From Pomacea canaliculata (Eukaryota; Mollusca; Gastropoda; Architaenioglossa; Ampullariidae): a DNA stretch of 64,000 bases. Location: contig NC_037590.1 in the NCBI RefSeq assembly GCF_003073045.1, forward strand, positions 28,856,449 to 28,920,448. The letters are read 5' to 3'. Positions within the stretch are counted from its first letter, which is position 1; the number at the start of each line of letters is the position of its first letter. This document shows, piece after piece, positions 34,421 through 46,800 of the stretch. The translations under genes and the position numbers were made by a program. The notes below the pieces were generated by a model, which saw only the letters and a program-made list of their open reading frames with translations, was not told the origin of the DNA and did not search any database.

Positions 34421-36732
34421 CTGAGGCCAGCTTAGCTACAAGTTAGATCATCTGCTGGTACGAGTGAAGCATATCTAAAAGCATTTTGTTAGAGTGTCAT
34501 AACATTAAAGAATTTGTTGAAGGTACCAAGGTGCCATTAAAAACAGACTGCCTAGTTACTTTTATATTTTTATTTTATCATTATCACTGACTATACAAGA
34601 CAAAATTTCTGAACAATGAATAGCTTTCTTTGCGATAAAACATCCATTTTCCTTGTTAAAAAAAAGTTTTTACAGTAATCACTTAGCAAAACAAACCTTC
34701 CATAGTTTTCTGGAAATATTACAAGAAATTTTGTAATAAACACAAATCTTTCTAAAAATGCTGAACTAATATATTTACATATCAGATAATGCAGTATTAG
34801 TGAAAATCTGTGCACAAGGATGCCACCAAGTATAAGGGTCGAAATTACTGAGGGTACACTTTATTTCAACTATTTTTCATCCATCATATATACATAATCC
34901 ATTTCATGTTGAACTCTAAACTCTAAAACTGAACAATGTCAAATGAACTTTTAAAAATAGAAATGGCATAAAGGTAGAATATACTTTTGAAAATAAAAGA
35001 TGGTTATGAGGAACCATTAGAAACTGCTGCATAAGCATTAGTTGAGATAAAATTACTCATGTGCAACATCAGTGAAAATGTTTATTTTGTGCAATTGTTT
35101 CCTCTCATCTATACAGTTCCATCAGATTTTGAAAAAGAACTTTTTCAGGATTATCTCACTATTGAAGCATTCCATAACAGACTGTCTAAACAGAAAAACA
35201 GATGCAACTGTATTGTAATGTATCAATATATGATGTTCATGACTGGTAATCTGAGATTCTCATGTAAGATGGTGTAAATTAAAAGGTAACAAATGTGAAC
35301 AGGGAAGAAAACAAGGATGAAACATGCTATCTCAAAACAAGAAATATGCATATTTTATGTCATAATACCATAAATGCCTCATTAAAAAGATTTTCACCAT
35401 GAAAGACACTTTATCTTGACACAGCTGTTTTAGCTGATGGAACAACCTATGACCCTCACCTACTCAAATGGAACTAAATGCAACCTACGATCATTAATAA
35501 ACAAAAATGAAAATCATTGTACCAAAACGTCAAGCTTATATTCCTTGCAAAGCCTATGTTGAAAGAAAAATACCATACTTCATAACTCAAAATATTTGAT
35601 AGTACTTCCAAAATATTTTTGGGTATATGGCTGTAAAATGGCCACCAGCCTTTATGACAAGTGCTAGCTAAAGGGCAAGTAGGCTTACATTTTTTAAAAT
35701 CCCTTATTAAAGGGGAGGCATGAATTTACACAAATGCATATTAAACATGAATCCATTATAAACAGCTATTTTGTGACTCAAAACTGCAACACACAAAACG
35801 AACTTGAAAAATTTAAACTTCGAGGAATCCTAAAAGAATTTGTTTCAGCAAGGTGAAGTAAGTGAAAAATATAACCTGTGATAAAGGACCAAGAAATTAA
35901 AACATTTAAATAAGTTCTCTAAATGTTTTCCACAAGCTAAAAGTCCTAAGATATATAAACAAATCTTTAACATAACTATGTCTCATTTTTACCAGTCTGC
36001 AACAAACCTTACTTTTATGACTGTTTAAAAGAAGCCCTTTATAAGTTACCATGTACAACTCCTATTACTTAAGTTCTGAAGATTGAAAAGGCTAAAACAA
36101 TCATTTCAACTGCTTTGAACATTTCTCAAGATTTTGTCTGCAACAAACCTTACTTTTATGATTGTTTAAAAGAAGCCCTTTATAAGTTACCATGTACAAC
36201 TCCTATTACTTAAGTTCTGAAGATTGAAAAGGCTAAAACAATCATTTCAACTGCTTTGAACATTTCTCAAGATTTTGTGAAAATGAATGCCCAATAAACC
36301 ACATGAAAATGCACACATAAATGTACTCATGATACTGATATTGTAAAAGTTGTGAAAACATCTTTCAAATGTACAGAACTGGTCAAGAGGTGAAATATCC
36401 ACACATATTTAGCACAGGTCTAAAGCAAAGAACTTGTATTCAAGTACAAAGCTGTAAAATTGCTGTACAGACTAGTATATGGTCAAATATGCAAAAGAAA
36501 TTACACAAAGTTTCTCAGCTGCAAATGTTTATCACAACGTTGTTAAAAAATGAATTAGGAGACAGGTATTCTTACTTTAGACAAATCAAGTTTGAGCTGC
36601 CTCTGCTGTACACAGAAAAAAAGGAATGGCTTCCGCTAAGGTGGTTCTACAGCAAATCTTGCAGGAATAGCTGTGTGCATCGAACAATGGTATCAGGTAT
36701 GGAGCTGCATGATAACAAAGGTAAGGGCTACT
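34421..36732. other. Spacer between GEMIN6 and CYBC1
   Basis: About 2.3 kb of AT-rich DNA with the 141-base tandem duplication at 35996-36277. No conserved open frame was recognised. The plus-strand frame at 36369-36926 is antisense to the CYBC1 last exon. Confidence 0.6.
35996..36277. repeat. Two-copy, 141-base tandem duplication
   Basis: Unit 1 is 35996-36136 and unit 2 is 36137-36277, both starting TCTGCAACAAACCTTAC. I found one difference, C or T in TTATGAYTGTTT. The near identity means a recent duplication, or an assembly artefact. Confidence 0.95.
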
Positions 36733-39381
36733 CTACTGTGTTGCTAAATCACTGGGTGTGGCTTGTTCTGGACAAGACTCCAGATCGCCATGATCCACTT
36801 GCTCAAAGCTATCCTCTGAAGATGACCCATCACCAAGGTAGTCATCTGTATCTTGTACTTGATGACTTGGCTGATCCAGTTCCAGAAATGTGCGCAAAGT
36901 ATCAGCAACTTGATAATGTTCCCTGAAGCAACATGGGAACAGATATGCATGTTTAGAAGTTGCCCTTATAGTCAACACAATCATTTTTTAAAAAATATTT
37001 AGGGCAGAACTGAAAGTTATTACACAAGATGGACTGATCTTCAATCTAGTACACTTTCTGTTACCTTCATAAATGCATCCATTTATCTCTTCTTCATATA
37101 TACTGCAGTTATGATTATTTTGGGAATCAACCTTTTATGAATGAAAAAGTCGATCACATGCACAGATATGCTAAGGCTTAAACTTTTGTCTGAAGTGTTT
37201 GAGAAATAATTATTTAACTCTTGTGTTAATTTAAGGCATCAAACCTGCTGCTGCCAAAAGTGTAAGACTCTGTTACACCTATAGTGATGCCATTGCTGAG
37301 AATGAAGACAACGATGTGACTTTTTCCAAAATATCGCACCTCTTCTTCATCTACACGAACACCAACAATATCATCTAGATTTACCACAACTGAAACAGAT
37401 AGCAATTTATACATCAGCACAAATCTTATTTTAGTACTGTCTTAATGCTAGAGTCTAAAAGGATATTTTTAAGCTCTGCAACAAAGTCATTAGAAAATTA
37501 CATTATGTAAATAATTTCTTAATCTTAGACTGTCAAGGATCAAAACTTGTAGGCCATTCAATTTTATGCTATGGATGTGTGGGTGTTTGCACATGCATGA
37601 GTGCCAGAGAGAAAGAGAAAATAAGGAAAATGGTAAAAAGACAGACCTAAGAGAGGTCTGAGCAAGATACTGATGGATTTAATTCAAACATCAATGTTAA
37701 ACATATTAAAAATCTGTAACAATCATAAATATGACTTACTAATTTTTTGTTCTGGAAATCCTGGCACTAACTTTTGAAATAAATTTTCTCTTTTCACTTT
37801 CATTTCAGCAGTTCTTTTATCCAGTACACACTCCTGCAAAGTATACAATAAATCTTCATCAGTCATTCATAGTTCTTCTACCCTTAAATGGTTTTTTTTT
37901 GTGGACAGTAAACATTACTTTCTTACAGTAATTAAATTGCCTTCTATGCTGTTCTTGCTAACTTCTGCAAGTCTAGTGGTTCCCATTCTTACCTAAGTTA
38001 CAGGTATGCAGAAAGAAAGAAAACTCAAACCTTCATCCATTAATTTACAATCTAAATATATCTTTCTTAATTTCAATTAAATGTTTTTGCAACATAAAAG
38101 TATGGCGGAACCATGATCTAATATTTGGTCAAAGATAATACTTATACTTAAAAGAAAATTCTTCATACACGAGCGACAAGACAATCCACTGCTTTTCAAG
38201 AAGAATCAACAATTTCCTCTCAATATATTACCTATAAGCATAATTCTTATTTGAAAAAGTTGAGCTTTTTTTATTGGCAAGAGGGGGAGCTTTCAACATA
38301 AGGGTCTGAATCACAAAGCACTACAGTGTAGCTATTGCACATCAAATTCAATTACTTACTTCCCAGCCTTCCATCCAAAGAATTCCAGCATACAGACCAC
38401 CAGCTATGTAAACTATCTTCCACAAAAGAGAATCTATTAAGAAATGATCATAACAGAAAAAATTTATAAAGAAACTGGTAAGTATACTTACAAATGCTGA
38501 ACTGGTAAGAAAAGACCATTTTTAATAAAGCAAACATTAATCAACAGTTTACCAAATTTGGCAAAGTTGTGTGTGAAGGTCACTGTCACAAGAAACCAAC
38601 TGTTTTGAGACTAGGTTCAGTTGAAACTTTCATCAACATGTTGAGCCAAGTTCAAATGTGTTTTCCATGATATTGATATTTGCCAATATAATGGGACTTT
38701 AGGACACTTTGTTTTGTTAAGAACAGCCTTTAACGACTGTTTTTCAACCCAAAATTTTAATTAGAAATGATTTAGTCAGTATCATTTAAGGCCATCTTGT
38801 CTTTCCTTCAAGGCTATCTATTTAATCCACAAACACATAATACTGAAAATTGAAATACATATCACATGAAACTCTCTCAAATGATTGAATTTAAAAAAAA
38901 ATTGAAGTTGCACAGTTACTCGTTGACATTCAAAATGAAAACTTAAACTTTAAGCCATGGACGGGGATCTATTTTTCCTTCAAGGACCATTTTGATATTT
39001 ATAACATCATTCATGGGTCATACAAAACTATCATCTTAAAAATTAGCTTTGTATATTTGGTCCAGCCACAGTTTTGCCTCAGCTAACACTTTAGCAGCAT
39101 GTACATTCCTTGCCTGCAAGTCTTCTTAGTCCTGTCTAACCCGTAATGGAAATTCCTTTCCTGTCCCTCACAATTTATGTTAAATTTTGAGTCCCACCTG
39201 CAGATGCCTTGACCCTTATACAGCCTTTGGCCAAAGGTTTCCCACCCCTTGCCTTAAGCAATTAATTTTGATAATTCATATTCAGGGAACATTAAAAATA
39301 CAGTCATTATAACTGCCACATACAACTGAAGCAACTGACCTGTTCCATAGACTGCTGCACCCAGCCCTACACCAATAGCAC
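36733..39381 (-). CDS. CYBC1: CYBC1/EROS-like NADPH oxidase chaperone, 5' end unresolved
   Basis: Homologue of cytochrome b-245 chaperone 1 (EROS, C17orf62), an ER membrane protein needed in vertebrates for maturation of the gp91phox-p22phox NADPH oxidase and of P2X7. Exons in coding order: 39340-39381, 38360-38433, 37740-37833, 37245-37389, 36733-36922, with matching phases. The first two encode two hydrophobic segments, GAIGVGLGAAVYGT and KIVYIAGGLYAGILWM. The core NLDDIVGVRVDEEEVRYFGK aligns with human VRDVSVEEEKVRYFGKGY, and VADTLRTFLEL with human IAKLITSFLEL. The tail is acidic (SSSEDSFEQVDHGDLE), as in human. About 20 N-terminal residues are missing. The string MYVFETDV at 41748 (minus) recalls the human start MYLQVETR but meets a stop, so it is unproven. 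Confidence 0.88.
38956..39251. mobile_element. hAT-like MITE with 8-base target duplication
   Basis: 296 bases in the first visible CYBC1 intron. The left end CATGGACGGGGATC and the right end, read inverted, CAAGGGGTGGGAAACC form imperfect terminal repeats. Flanks CTTTAAGC (38948-38955) and CCTTAAGC (39252-39259) agree at 7 of 8 bases. The inner motif CCTTCAAGGACCATTTTGAT is typical of hAT-derived MITEs. Non-coding. Confidence 0.75.
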
Positions 39382-40479
39382 CTGATAAAAAAGAAAAGAG
39401 AAATATAAAATAGAAGTTCCTTCCCTGATCCACGGCTTTATCTGATGTTACATCCCTCTGATTAAGCAAAGCACATGGGATAAGGCTCTGTACCCCAAAA
39501 GAAAATATGATACAGGATTTACTTGTGAACATACTAGTTCTTTAAAATATATGGCCATCATTGTTGTTGATACTCCAGAGCTGATTCTAAATAATTATGT
39601 GGTCTAAACATGCAAAGTGATTCAAAGGTGAAAATGGTAAGGTTATTATGTTTTTTAACAATACTGTTAAACCAATCTACAAAACAATCTGCACAATCTA
39701 TCTTGTCTTTGTCCTGTCATGAAATTAGCTTACAGTTCATAAAAATGATAGTTTTGTTTACTAGAAGACAGCCTTTGTCTATAAATATGCTGTTACCAAG
39801 AATGAAGGCAGTTAAACATATATTGCCCACCAATAAGCACACTCCATGACCAGATGTTTGGTTCCCTGCTCAAGCAGAGCTTTTCATTGCTATGTTCCTT
39901 GATATTCACATATCCCATTTTTGCATTCAACTCTCTGGAAAGCTGAAACAGTTGAGAAAGATTTTAAATCAATACAATCGTCAACAGTTCATAACAACCT
40001 CACCGCTTCAAATAGGGTTACACAAAACTAAGAAATCTTCAAGCATCCAAAGTCCTTTACAATGCATTTCTAACCTTTTGCTAAATTGTCTTGACATTTT
40101 TTTTGGTCTTCTTTCTCATCATTTATCTAGCATCAGTTATCTTTCATCAAACTGTTCTTCAAAACCTGTAGTTAGATCAAACTTTATAAATTCTGACTCA
40201 ATTACATTACATTACTATTTAGAGTGATTTCTCTGGGCAGTTTTTTCAAACCTTTCTACCTGACTTTATTAAAAATATGCACTGTTCTAACTAGTTCTTT
40301 AGCATTCAGCAACTTCCACATCTTGCTGTGTGAAAAGCCACAATAAAAAGAATATGCTTGATGGGAGCATAATACACTGTGTTGTCAGGATAGCTGATAA
40401 TGTACTGACAGCATCATTCACTCTATTAAGTACAGTCTCTGTTCATTGATCTCCCTGACCACCTACTTGACAAACTCCA

Positions 40480-41015
40480 GTGAACTCAGACAGTGCTGCT
40501 TGCATTGTATTTCACAAGCAGAAGGTTGATCATGCCACATCACTTCTGCAAGATCTGAACTTGCTGTCGGGCTTGCATCAAATTCAAAATTGCCATACTT
40601 TTCTATCATGTTGTTCATGGCCTGGTTCCAATTTATCTAAGACTGTGTCACCCTACCAGCCTGGCACTCTGTTCACTCTGCTCATGCTAGTTTTCTTACT
40701 GTCCTATATATCAGACTGGAGAGGTTCATTCTCTTTCTTTGGTTCCAGTACTTGGAAAGCCCTACCTCTGTACATTGGGGAAGCTACATCCTTTCCAGTC
40801 TGAACTTGAAATCTATTTTGTTCAGAAATACCTACTATAATCAGTCTATCCTGACTGTTCCTTTCTCCATCTTACTCCTATCTCCATATTCCTGTGCATG
40901 TGCCTGATTGTGCCTCACTGTTATGCAGCATCTTTACCTACTACCCCTTGTAAAGAACACTGAGCTTGCTTTCATATGAGGAAATCTGCTATATAAATCC
41001 TATTATTGTTAGAAA
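40480..41015 (+). mobile_element. LINE 3' end with its tail
   Basis: The plus-strand frame reads KVDHATSLLQDLNLLSGLHQ, where related elements have KxDHVTPLLRDLHWLPV.xR. It continues LSKTVSPYQPGTLFTLLML and FSFFGSSTWKALPLYIGEA (pattern FSF..S..WNSLP..IR). The 3' tail GAGGAAATCTGCTATATAAATCCTATTATTGTT, 40977-41010, is the usual end of this family. The upstream frame at 39892-40227 may be an earlier part. Dead. Confidence 0.75.
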
Positions 41016-41184
41016 TCATGTAATTTTGTCTATTTTCAAGTGATTTCTTGTTAGATCTGCAATACTATTGTCTATTATTTCACACAGCCAGAAAAGGATA
41101 TTAACAAAATTGAGTTGCACATGTGAAATATAATCAGTATGGTGCACATGCAAATAGCGATACATTCAATGCATATGTAAATTA

Positions 41185-41290
41185 TGGCCGCCTCCAAAGT
41201 TGTTATGTTTCTGTTTTGTGGATGCAACGGCGAGCTAATGCAACAATCTCTTTATCCATATGGCAGTAAAACAACAATCTCAACTGTAAG
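41185..41290 (+). other. Candidate first exon, unidentified
   Basis: ATGGCCGCCTCCAAAG in good initiation context opens 34 codons beginning MAASKVVMFLFCGCNGELMQ and ends at ACT followed by GTAAGT, a strong donor. No continuation exon or family was recognised. It could be chance. Confidence 0.2.
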
Positions 41291-41809
41291 TTATAGCTAT
41301 GCAACGAACAGACATCACTCATCAATTATAATTGAAACGAGCAATCTTTTTGCATTTGTGTGCTTTTAGACGCACAAAGTACATAATAAGCCTACTGGTT
41401 TGGGTTTGCTCTCGACTAATGACATTTTGGTATATATAAACTTGTCTTGAATGCAGTATCCATAACAATATAACAAATAAACATAAATGATAATACTACC
41501 TATTCCACAGGAAGTAAACAAACATTTTGAATATTAAAAATGAGTTAAAAACAAGAAGCTTTCAGCTAAAATAAAAATGAGTCATCATCGAATCAGGTGA
41601 AAACAAAATCAACAATAAATTTTAACGAAAGAAATAACTTTTAAACAATATCTGTTCGCTAAGCGCTTTTACAATACTTGTTGATGAATATCTTATTCAT
41701 TTCAGCCAGTTAAGTTTATACCTAAACATCTGTCTCAAATACGTACATGTCAATACAAGACTGAAAGGTTATTAAAAAAAAAAAAAATCCGTACTGTTTA
41801 CAAGTTGAC

Positions 41810-42000
41810 GGAAGTAACTTTCCTGTCGAGAGCGAAGAGCGATCTCTAGAGCGGGAGGTACGTTATTCTCGCGCTTGTTTCGCTACGGGAGACCGCGAAC
41901 TTTGATCCCCGTCCCTAGGGGAGATCATACACGTCGATCCATGCATGGGGAGACCGAATGTTGTTTTCCTAGTGTTTCCGCGCACAGTAAGTGGATGTAT
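41810..42000. promoter_or_regulatory. CpG-richer island, possible promoter
   Basis: This stretch is richer in G+C and CpG than its surroundings and ends in CGCGCACAGTAAGTGG, a possible 5' UTR donor. It could serve a 5' exon of CYBC1 on the minus strand or an untranslated exon of the fucosidase on the plus strand. Confidence 0.3.
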
Positions 42001-42599
42001 GTTTGTTTTCATAATTTAAGATTTCGAATATAATTAAACTGATTGGAACATTTCTTAAAACACATAAATTAAGCTACCTCGATCACGAGATGCGTCATTA
42101 AATGGGCAATCTTTGACACGTCTACTGGAATCGATCCTTCAAGAACTAATTCAGTACCTGTCTGATCCCGGAAACAAGAAAATCACATATCTAAATGCAA
42201 TTCAGGAAGATGATTATAAAATGAAATTCGAATAGTTGAAGCATTCAGGAATTAAATATGAAATACTACTGTTAAATAATATGCAGTGTAACACACTAGT
42301 AGTGTACTAAGTTATGTCTTTGTTTTGTAGAGGGTAGGGATCGAACAGCTTCCAGGACTGTCCCTTTTTATCGCGGGCTGTTTACGTAATAGCCACCCTT
42401 GAACAGCCCACCCGGCCGTGGCTGCTGGCTACTATAAGCCAGCAATACCAAAATTTCTTGCGCAGTTTTAAGAGGGATTAATTTTTGTAAATTAATTTCG
42501 AAATTTCATACACTGCCATATAAATTATACATTTACTGTACCTGTACCAAACTTTATGGCAGGAGGGAATGAATGTGGAGGGAGGAGGGAAGGGGGATG

Positions 42600-42800
42600 G
42601 TTATTGTCACTGATGACGCAAGCAAGGCGCGCTGGGCCGAAATAAACGCCATTCGGCTCAACTCGGCTCATCTCGGACGTTCGGATGTTCGAGTTCCAAA
42701 TATTTGTTCGAATTCCAAGACAAAATTTTCTCGAATTTCCTGGTCGAATACCGATTTGGTCGAAAGTCATGGCGTTCGAGAACCGAGGTATCACTGTATT
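42600..42800 (-). mobile_element. Terminal fragment of a Tc1/pogo-like DNA transposon
   Basis: The minus strand begins TACAGTGATACCTCGGTTCT followed by CGAACGCCATGACTTTCG. CAGTGATACCTCGGTTCTCGAAC is a terminus I associate with IS630/Tc1/pogo elements that insert at TA. Repeated TTCGA and GGTCGAA words follow. The opposite end was not found. Confidence 0.45.
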
Positions 42801-43260
42801 TTTCTTTCCATCTCGGCGTCGGCCTCTTTTCCAAGATATGATCTTACAGAGCTGTGCCAGTCTCTTTGATGTTGAATTTTTACATAGCTTGACAGAACTA
42901 CCCACCTCAAGAAAAAGCTCGGCTCATGATGTTGCCTTGTCTTGGTTTCGATCCTATCTCACGGACAGAACCCAGACTGTATGAACGGTTTATGCTCAGA
43001 TGCTTTTGTCCTGAGATATGGGGTCCCTCGGGGGTCAGTCTTCTTGGGTCCAATATTTTTTGTGTTGCATGTCTGGTGTCATTTCCTGTCATGAGTCATG
43101 ACATGTCACATATGTGAGTTATGCTGATGATACACATCTTTATTAGTCATCTCCAGTTACAATTCACCTGTTCCTTTCTCCACCTGTGTTCCGCAGTTTG
43201 GGTGTCATTCTCGGTCAGAGTTGGACTTTTCGTCATCACATTTGCCCGGGGGCCAGTCAT
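42800..43260 (+). mobile_element. LINE reverse transcriptase fragment retaining the YADD box
   Basis: In broken frames the plus strand gives AHDVALSWFRSYLTDRTQTV, then YGVPRGSVLG, then VSYADDTHLY, and SLGVILGQSWTFRHH. These are the finger/palm blocks of non-LTR reverse transcriptase; YADD is the catalytic motif. Sequence between YADD and the thumb block is deleted, and frames are broken. Confidence 0.85.
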
Positions 43261-43308
43261 TCCTCGTTCATGGCTGGGACGAATTGACTTTAGCTTTGGG
43301 GGCAGTGA

Positions 43309-43329
43309 CCTAACCCTAACCCTAACCCT
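43309..43329 (+). repeat. Short telomere-like array (CCCTAA)n
   Basis: CCTAACCCTAACCCTAACCC, a little over three repeats of the animal telomere unit, just after the LINE fragment. Confidence 0.8.
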
Positions 43330-43889
43330 CCAGAGTAGGATAAAAATATCCTTGGAAAAATGACGCCAATTGTTGTATGATAGGAGCGCCACCAAGGAGT
43401 GTCGACCAGATCTGGTGTAAACTGCGTGAAAACTCATTTTTAAAAGGGCATTCCATCGCATTAGGACGCAGGTATCATGAGTTGAGTTATATTTTCATAT
43501 AAACTGTACCAGGTTATTTAATTTTGTACTACACGTTGATTATTCTAATGTCGTAATCTCCTGCAGACTTTTAACAATAATTTAGCTGGGCGTGTGAAAT
43601 AAAAAGTCATGTGACGTTTTCCGTTAGTAACCAGTCTGCTTTAAAATTTCAGCTGGTGATCAATCAGGCTGGCTACGGAAATTGTTCCTACACGTCTGAT
43701 CAGGCTCCCAGGCTAGTAGGATTGTGCTCGACTATCAGTTTCGACAACCCCTAGAACAACATAAGCTATACCACGAACTTGTATGAACACGTCTATGCTG
43801 ACTCGATAACAAGGAAACAAAAGTGTTAGGTCAATTAAAGTCACGCCACAACGAACACGCAACAGCCGAGCAGAGCAGTACACCACAAA

Positions 43890-46800
43890 ATGAAAATGAG
43901 TGCTTGCTTTCTGCCACTGAGTGCTTCTTGTATTTTGCTGATTGTTCTGTGCGGACAAGGAGAGGCACGCTATGATCCCACATGGGAATCGCTAGACGCA
44001 AGACCGTTGCCACAATGGTACGACGAATCAAAGTTTGGAATATTCCTTCACTGGGGTGTCTTCTCGGTTCCCGGCTACGTCAGCGCATGGTTTTGGTACT
44101 ATTGGAAAGGACCCAAACCGTTGCCCAGTGTTGTGGAATTCATGGAACAAAATTATCCGCCAGGCTTCACCTATGCCGACTTCGCGCCTCAGTTTACAAC
44201 GGAGTTCTTTGATGCAAATAGATGGGCAGACATATTCCAAGCATCGGGAGCCAAGTAATTTACACTTTCTCTTCTCATCTTTTCTCTTTTACTAGATCTA
44301 CTTTCTTTTTGGCTGTTACCCTCGTAAGTATATTGATTTGCCCATTTGTATCTATCTCTCTCAAACGCGCACGCGCGCACACACACACACACTTTTTCAG
44401 AGGCCATTGCTTGTAAAACTGGTTGAAGAGCATTGATGAATAATGAAATTTGTTATGTATTCGTGTAAATATTTGTATTGCTGTATGCAACTTGAAAGTA
44501 AAATGACAGGCACGTACCTGAACTGAAGATGATGATAATAAAAGTTGGCTTGTCTAGCGCCATAAGCTGCCCTATAGACAGGCTCAAGTCCCTGCCCTAT
44601 GGACAAGCTAATTCACAAATGACAGAAGGTGGTGTGACGTCAAAATAAGGTGACGACAAAACAAACTGACATAGTAAAAAGATACTAAATATTATTTAAT
44701 CATAATATGTTGATTTGTATAGCACTTTTCCCCACTCAAAGCGGACTCAAAGCGCTAGCCATGACCATGGATGCGGATAGGTGGACTGCTGTCTGTCTAC
44801 CAAGACCAACACTTAGCCTCTTGCGAAGTTCTCCGCTGTTGGTCTCGGCGAGCCTAAACAAAGAATGACTAAACCGGAAGCTTTGTACAAGCATGCCTCG
44901 TTTTAGTAGTTAACTGGAAAAAAATCGTCTGCCAGCAGTCCAGTAATATGAGTTCGTGCCATGACGTACTGTCCACAGTCCACAGATGCACGAAGCTACA
45001 GCAGTGTGGAAGAAAACTTTCACGTTGTAACAGCTTGGTTAAACTTCTTTCTGAACATCAGTGAAATAGTGATCGAAGTTTTCTGAATCAATTCGTTTAA
45101 AAGGCACCTGCAGTCCTGTTGGCGAGTGTCGAGCTAGATGCACTGTGGGTGTATCTTTGTGACCCTTGTCTATTCCTGTCTATAGCCGATAGACAGTGGT
45201 CAAACTGCACGATGACTCACTGATGCTGAGGGTGAGCTTCGCCTTGTTCTCTACCAATGGTAGGAAGATGATGTCGCTAGGCTGACTTGCTGGTGGAGAA
45301 TCAGACAGCAGAGATTCGGAACAAGTATAATGCTTTGTTAGTGCTTTGTCTGAATTCTTGTCAATCTTAAACCTATGAACTTGACCAGCTACTTGTTTTA
45401 GCAAGTCGTCTGATAGGGCCCGTGCCAGCTATCAACGGCCCTAATCTACAGATCGGAAAGCCATAATTGTCGTCACAAGAAACGCAGAATAGATCAATAG
45501 ATACTCGGGCAATGGAGATGAAATCGTCTGAAGACTGCTGGTATTGACGCAATCACAAAGCAGAGGGAAACTGCGTGAAAAATTTTTAAGCAAAGGACTG
45601 ACTGTGTGATCTTCAAGATATTCAGAAGAAACCTTTATATGCAGAAAAGACCGGAAAATCCAAAAGCCGCAGAAGAAAACAAAAGTCAAACAGTCCTGCG
45701 CATTAATGACATACCGGCCTACACAATGGGCACCATTAGTACAACAAATGCAAATACAAAAATTGCGTAGAGCCGCCTCCCTCAACCTGCTTGGCGAAGA
45801 GACGCTATTAAACATTTTTGAGTGTCAAACCATTTCTTATGAATATTGATATCTGATCAAGCCTATTAATATTGAATACATAATTTATGCCATATTTCAT
45901 CAGGTTTTTTTTTTCATTTCTCTTTTTTAAGGTATGTAGTGCTGACTACAAAGCACCATGAAGGCTTTTGCAATTGGCCATCAAAATACTCATGGAACTG
46001 GAACTCTATGGATGTTGGGCCAAAGAGAGATCTTGTTGGTAAGGTGATCAATCATTTTTTAATATCATTTCAAATAACTTGCATTATTATATGATATGGA
46101 AGACTGAATGCAGGAATTAACATTCTTAATATTAAATATGCATATATAAATATATATTTCAGATATTATATTAATGTCATAAATGTGTGTTACTCAGACA
46201 CACTCTCTTTCTCTCTCTCTCAAACACATTCTCAGTCTGCAAAACCTGTAAGAACAGCATATGCTATCTCTACCTCATGTTAGAGATTTATGTTTGACAG
46301 CATGTTTAATTTTTGTTTTTCTCTTTTTGACAGGGGAACTGGCAAATGCCATTCGCTCCAGGACTGACCTCAGATTTGGAACATACCACTCACTGTTTGA
46401 GTTCTTTAACCCACTGTATCTGAGGGACAAAGCTAATGGTTTCATCACCAATGATTTTGTTGCGGTAAATGTGCTTGTGTTCAAACTAGCAAAAAGTCCT
46501 ATAATTTCTTTTAAAAAACCCCCTTATACCTACACCGAAGAATCCTGGAATTAATCACGTATCCTACCCATCTTTTATGAAACTTAACATATTACCACTT
46601 TATGAAATACATTTCAGATGAAAATATATATCCTTTTCATTTGGTCAGATACTGGTAATGGGATGGCCTTTTCTGTTTTTTTAGCTACACAGTTGTTGTT
46701 AAACTAAGTTTTGTTTCTCAGCAAAAACAGCTGCAGATGTCCCATGTAATTGCTCACATTATCTTTATAACAGATATATATCTACTTATAAATAAATTCT

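Noticed and set aside
36369..36926. A 185-codon open frame on the plus strand
   Set aside because: Its end is antisense to the CYBC1 last exon, and the rest has no splice signals or protein-like conservation.
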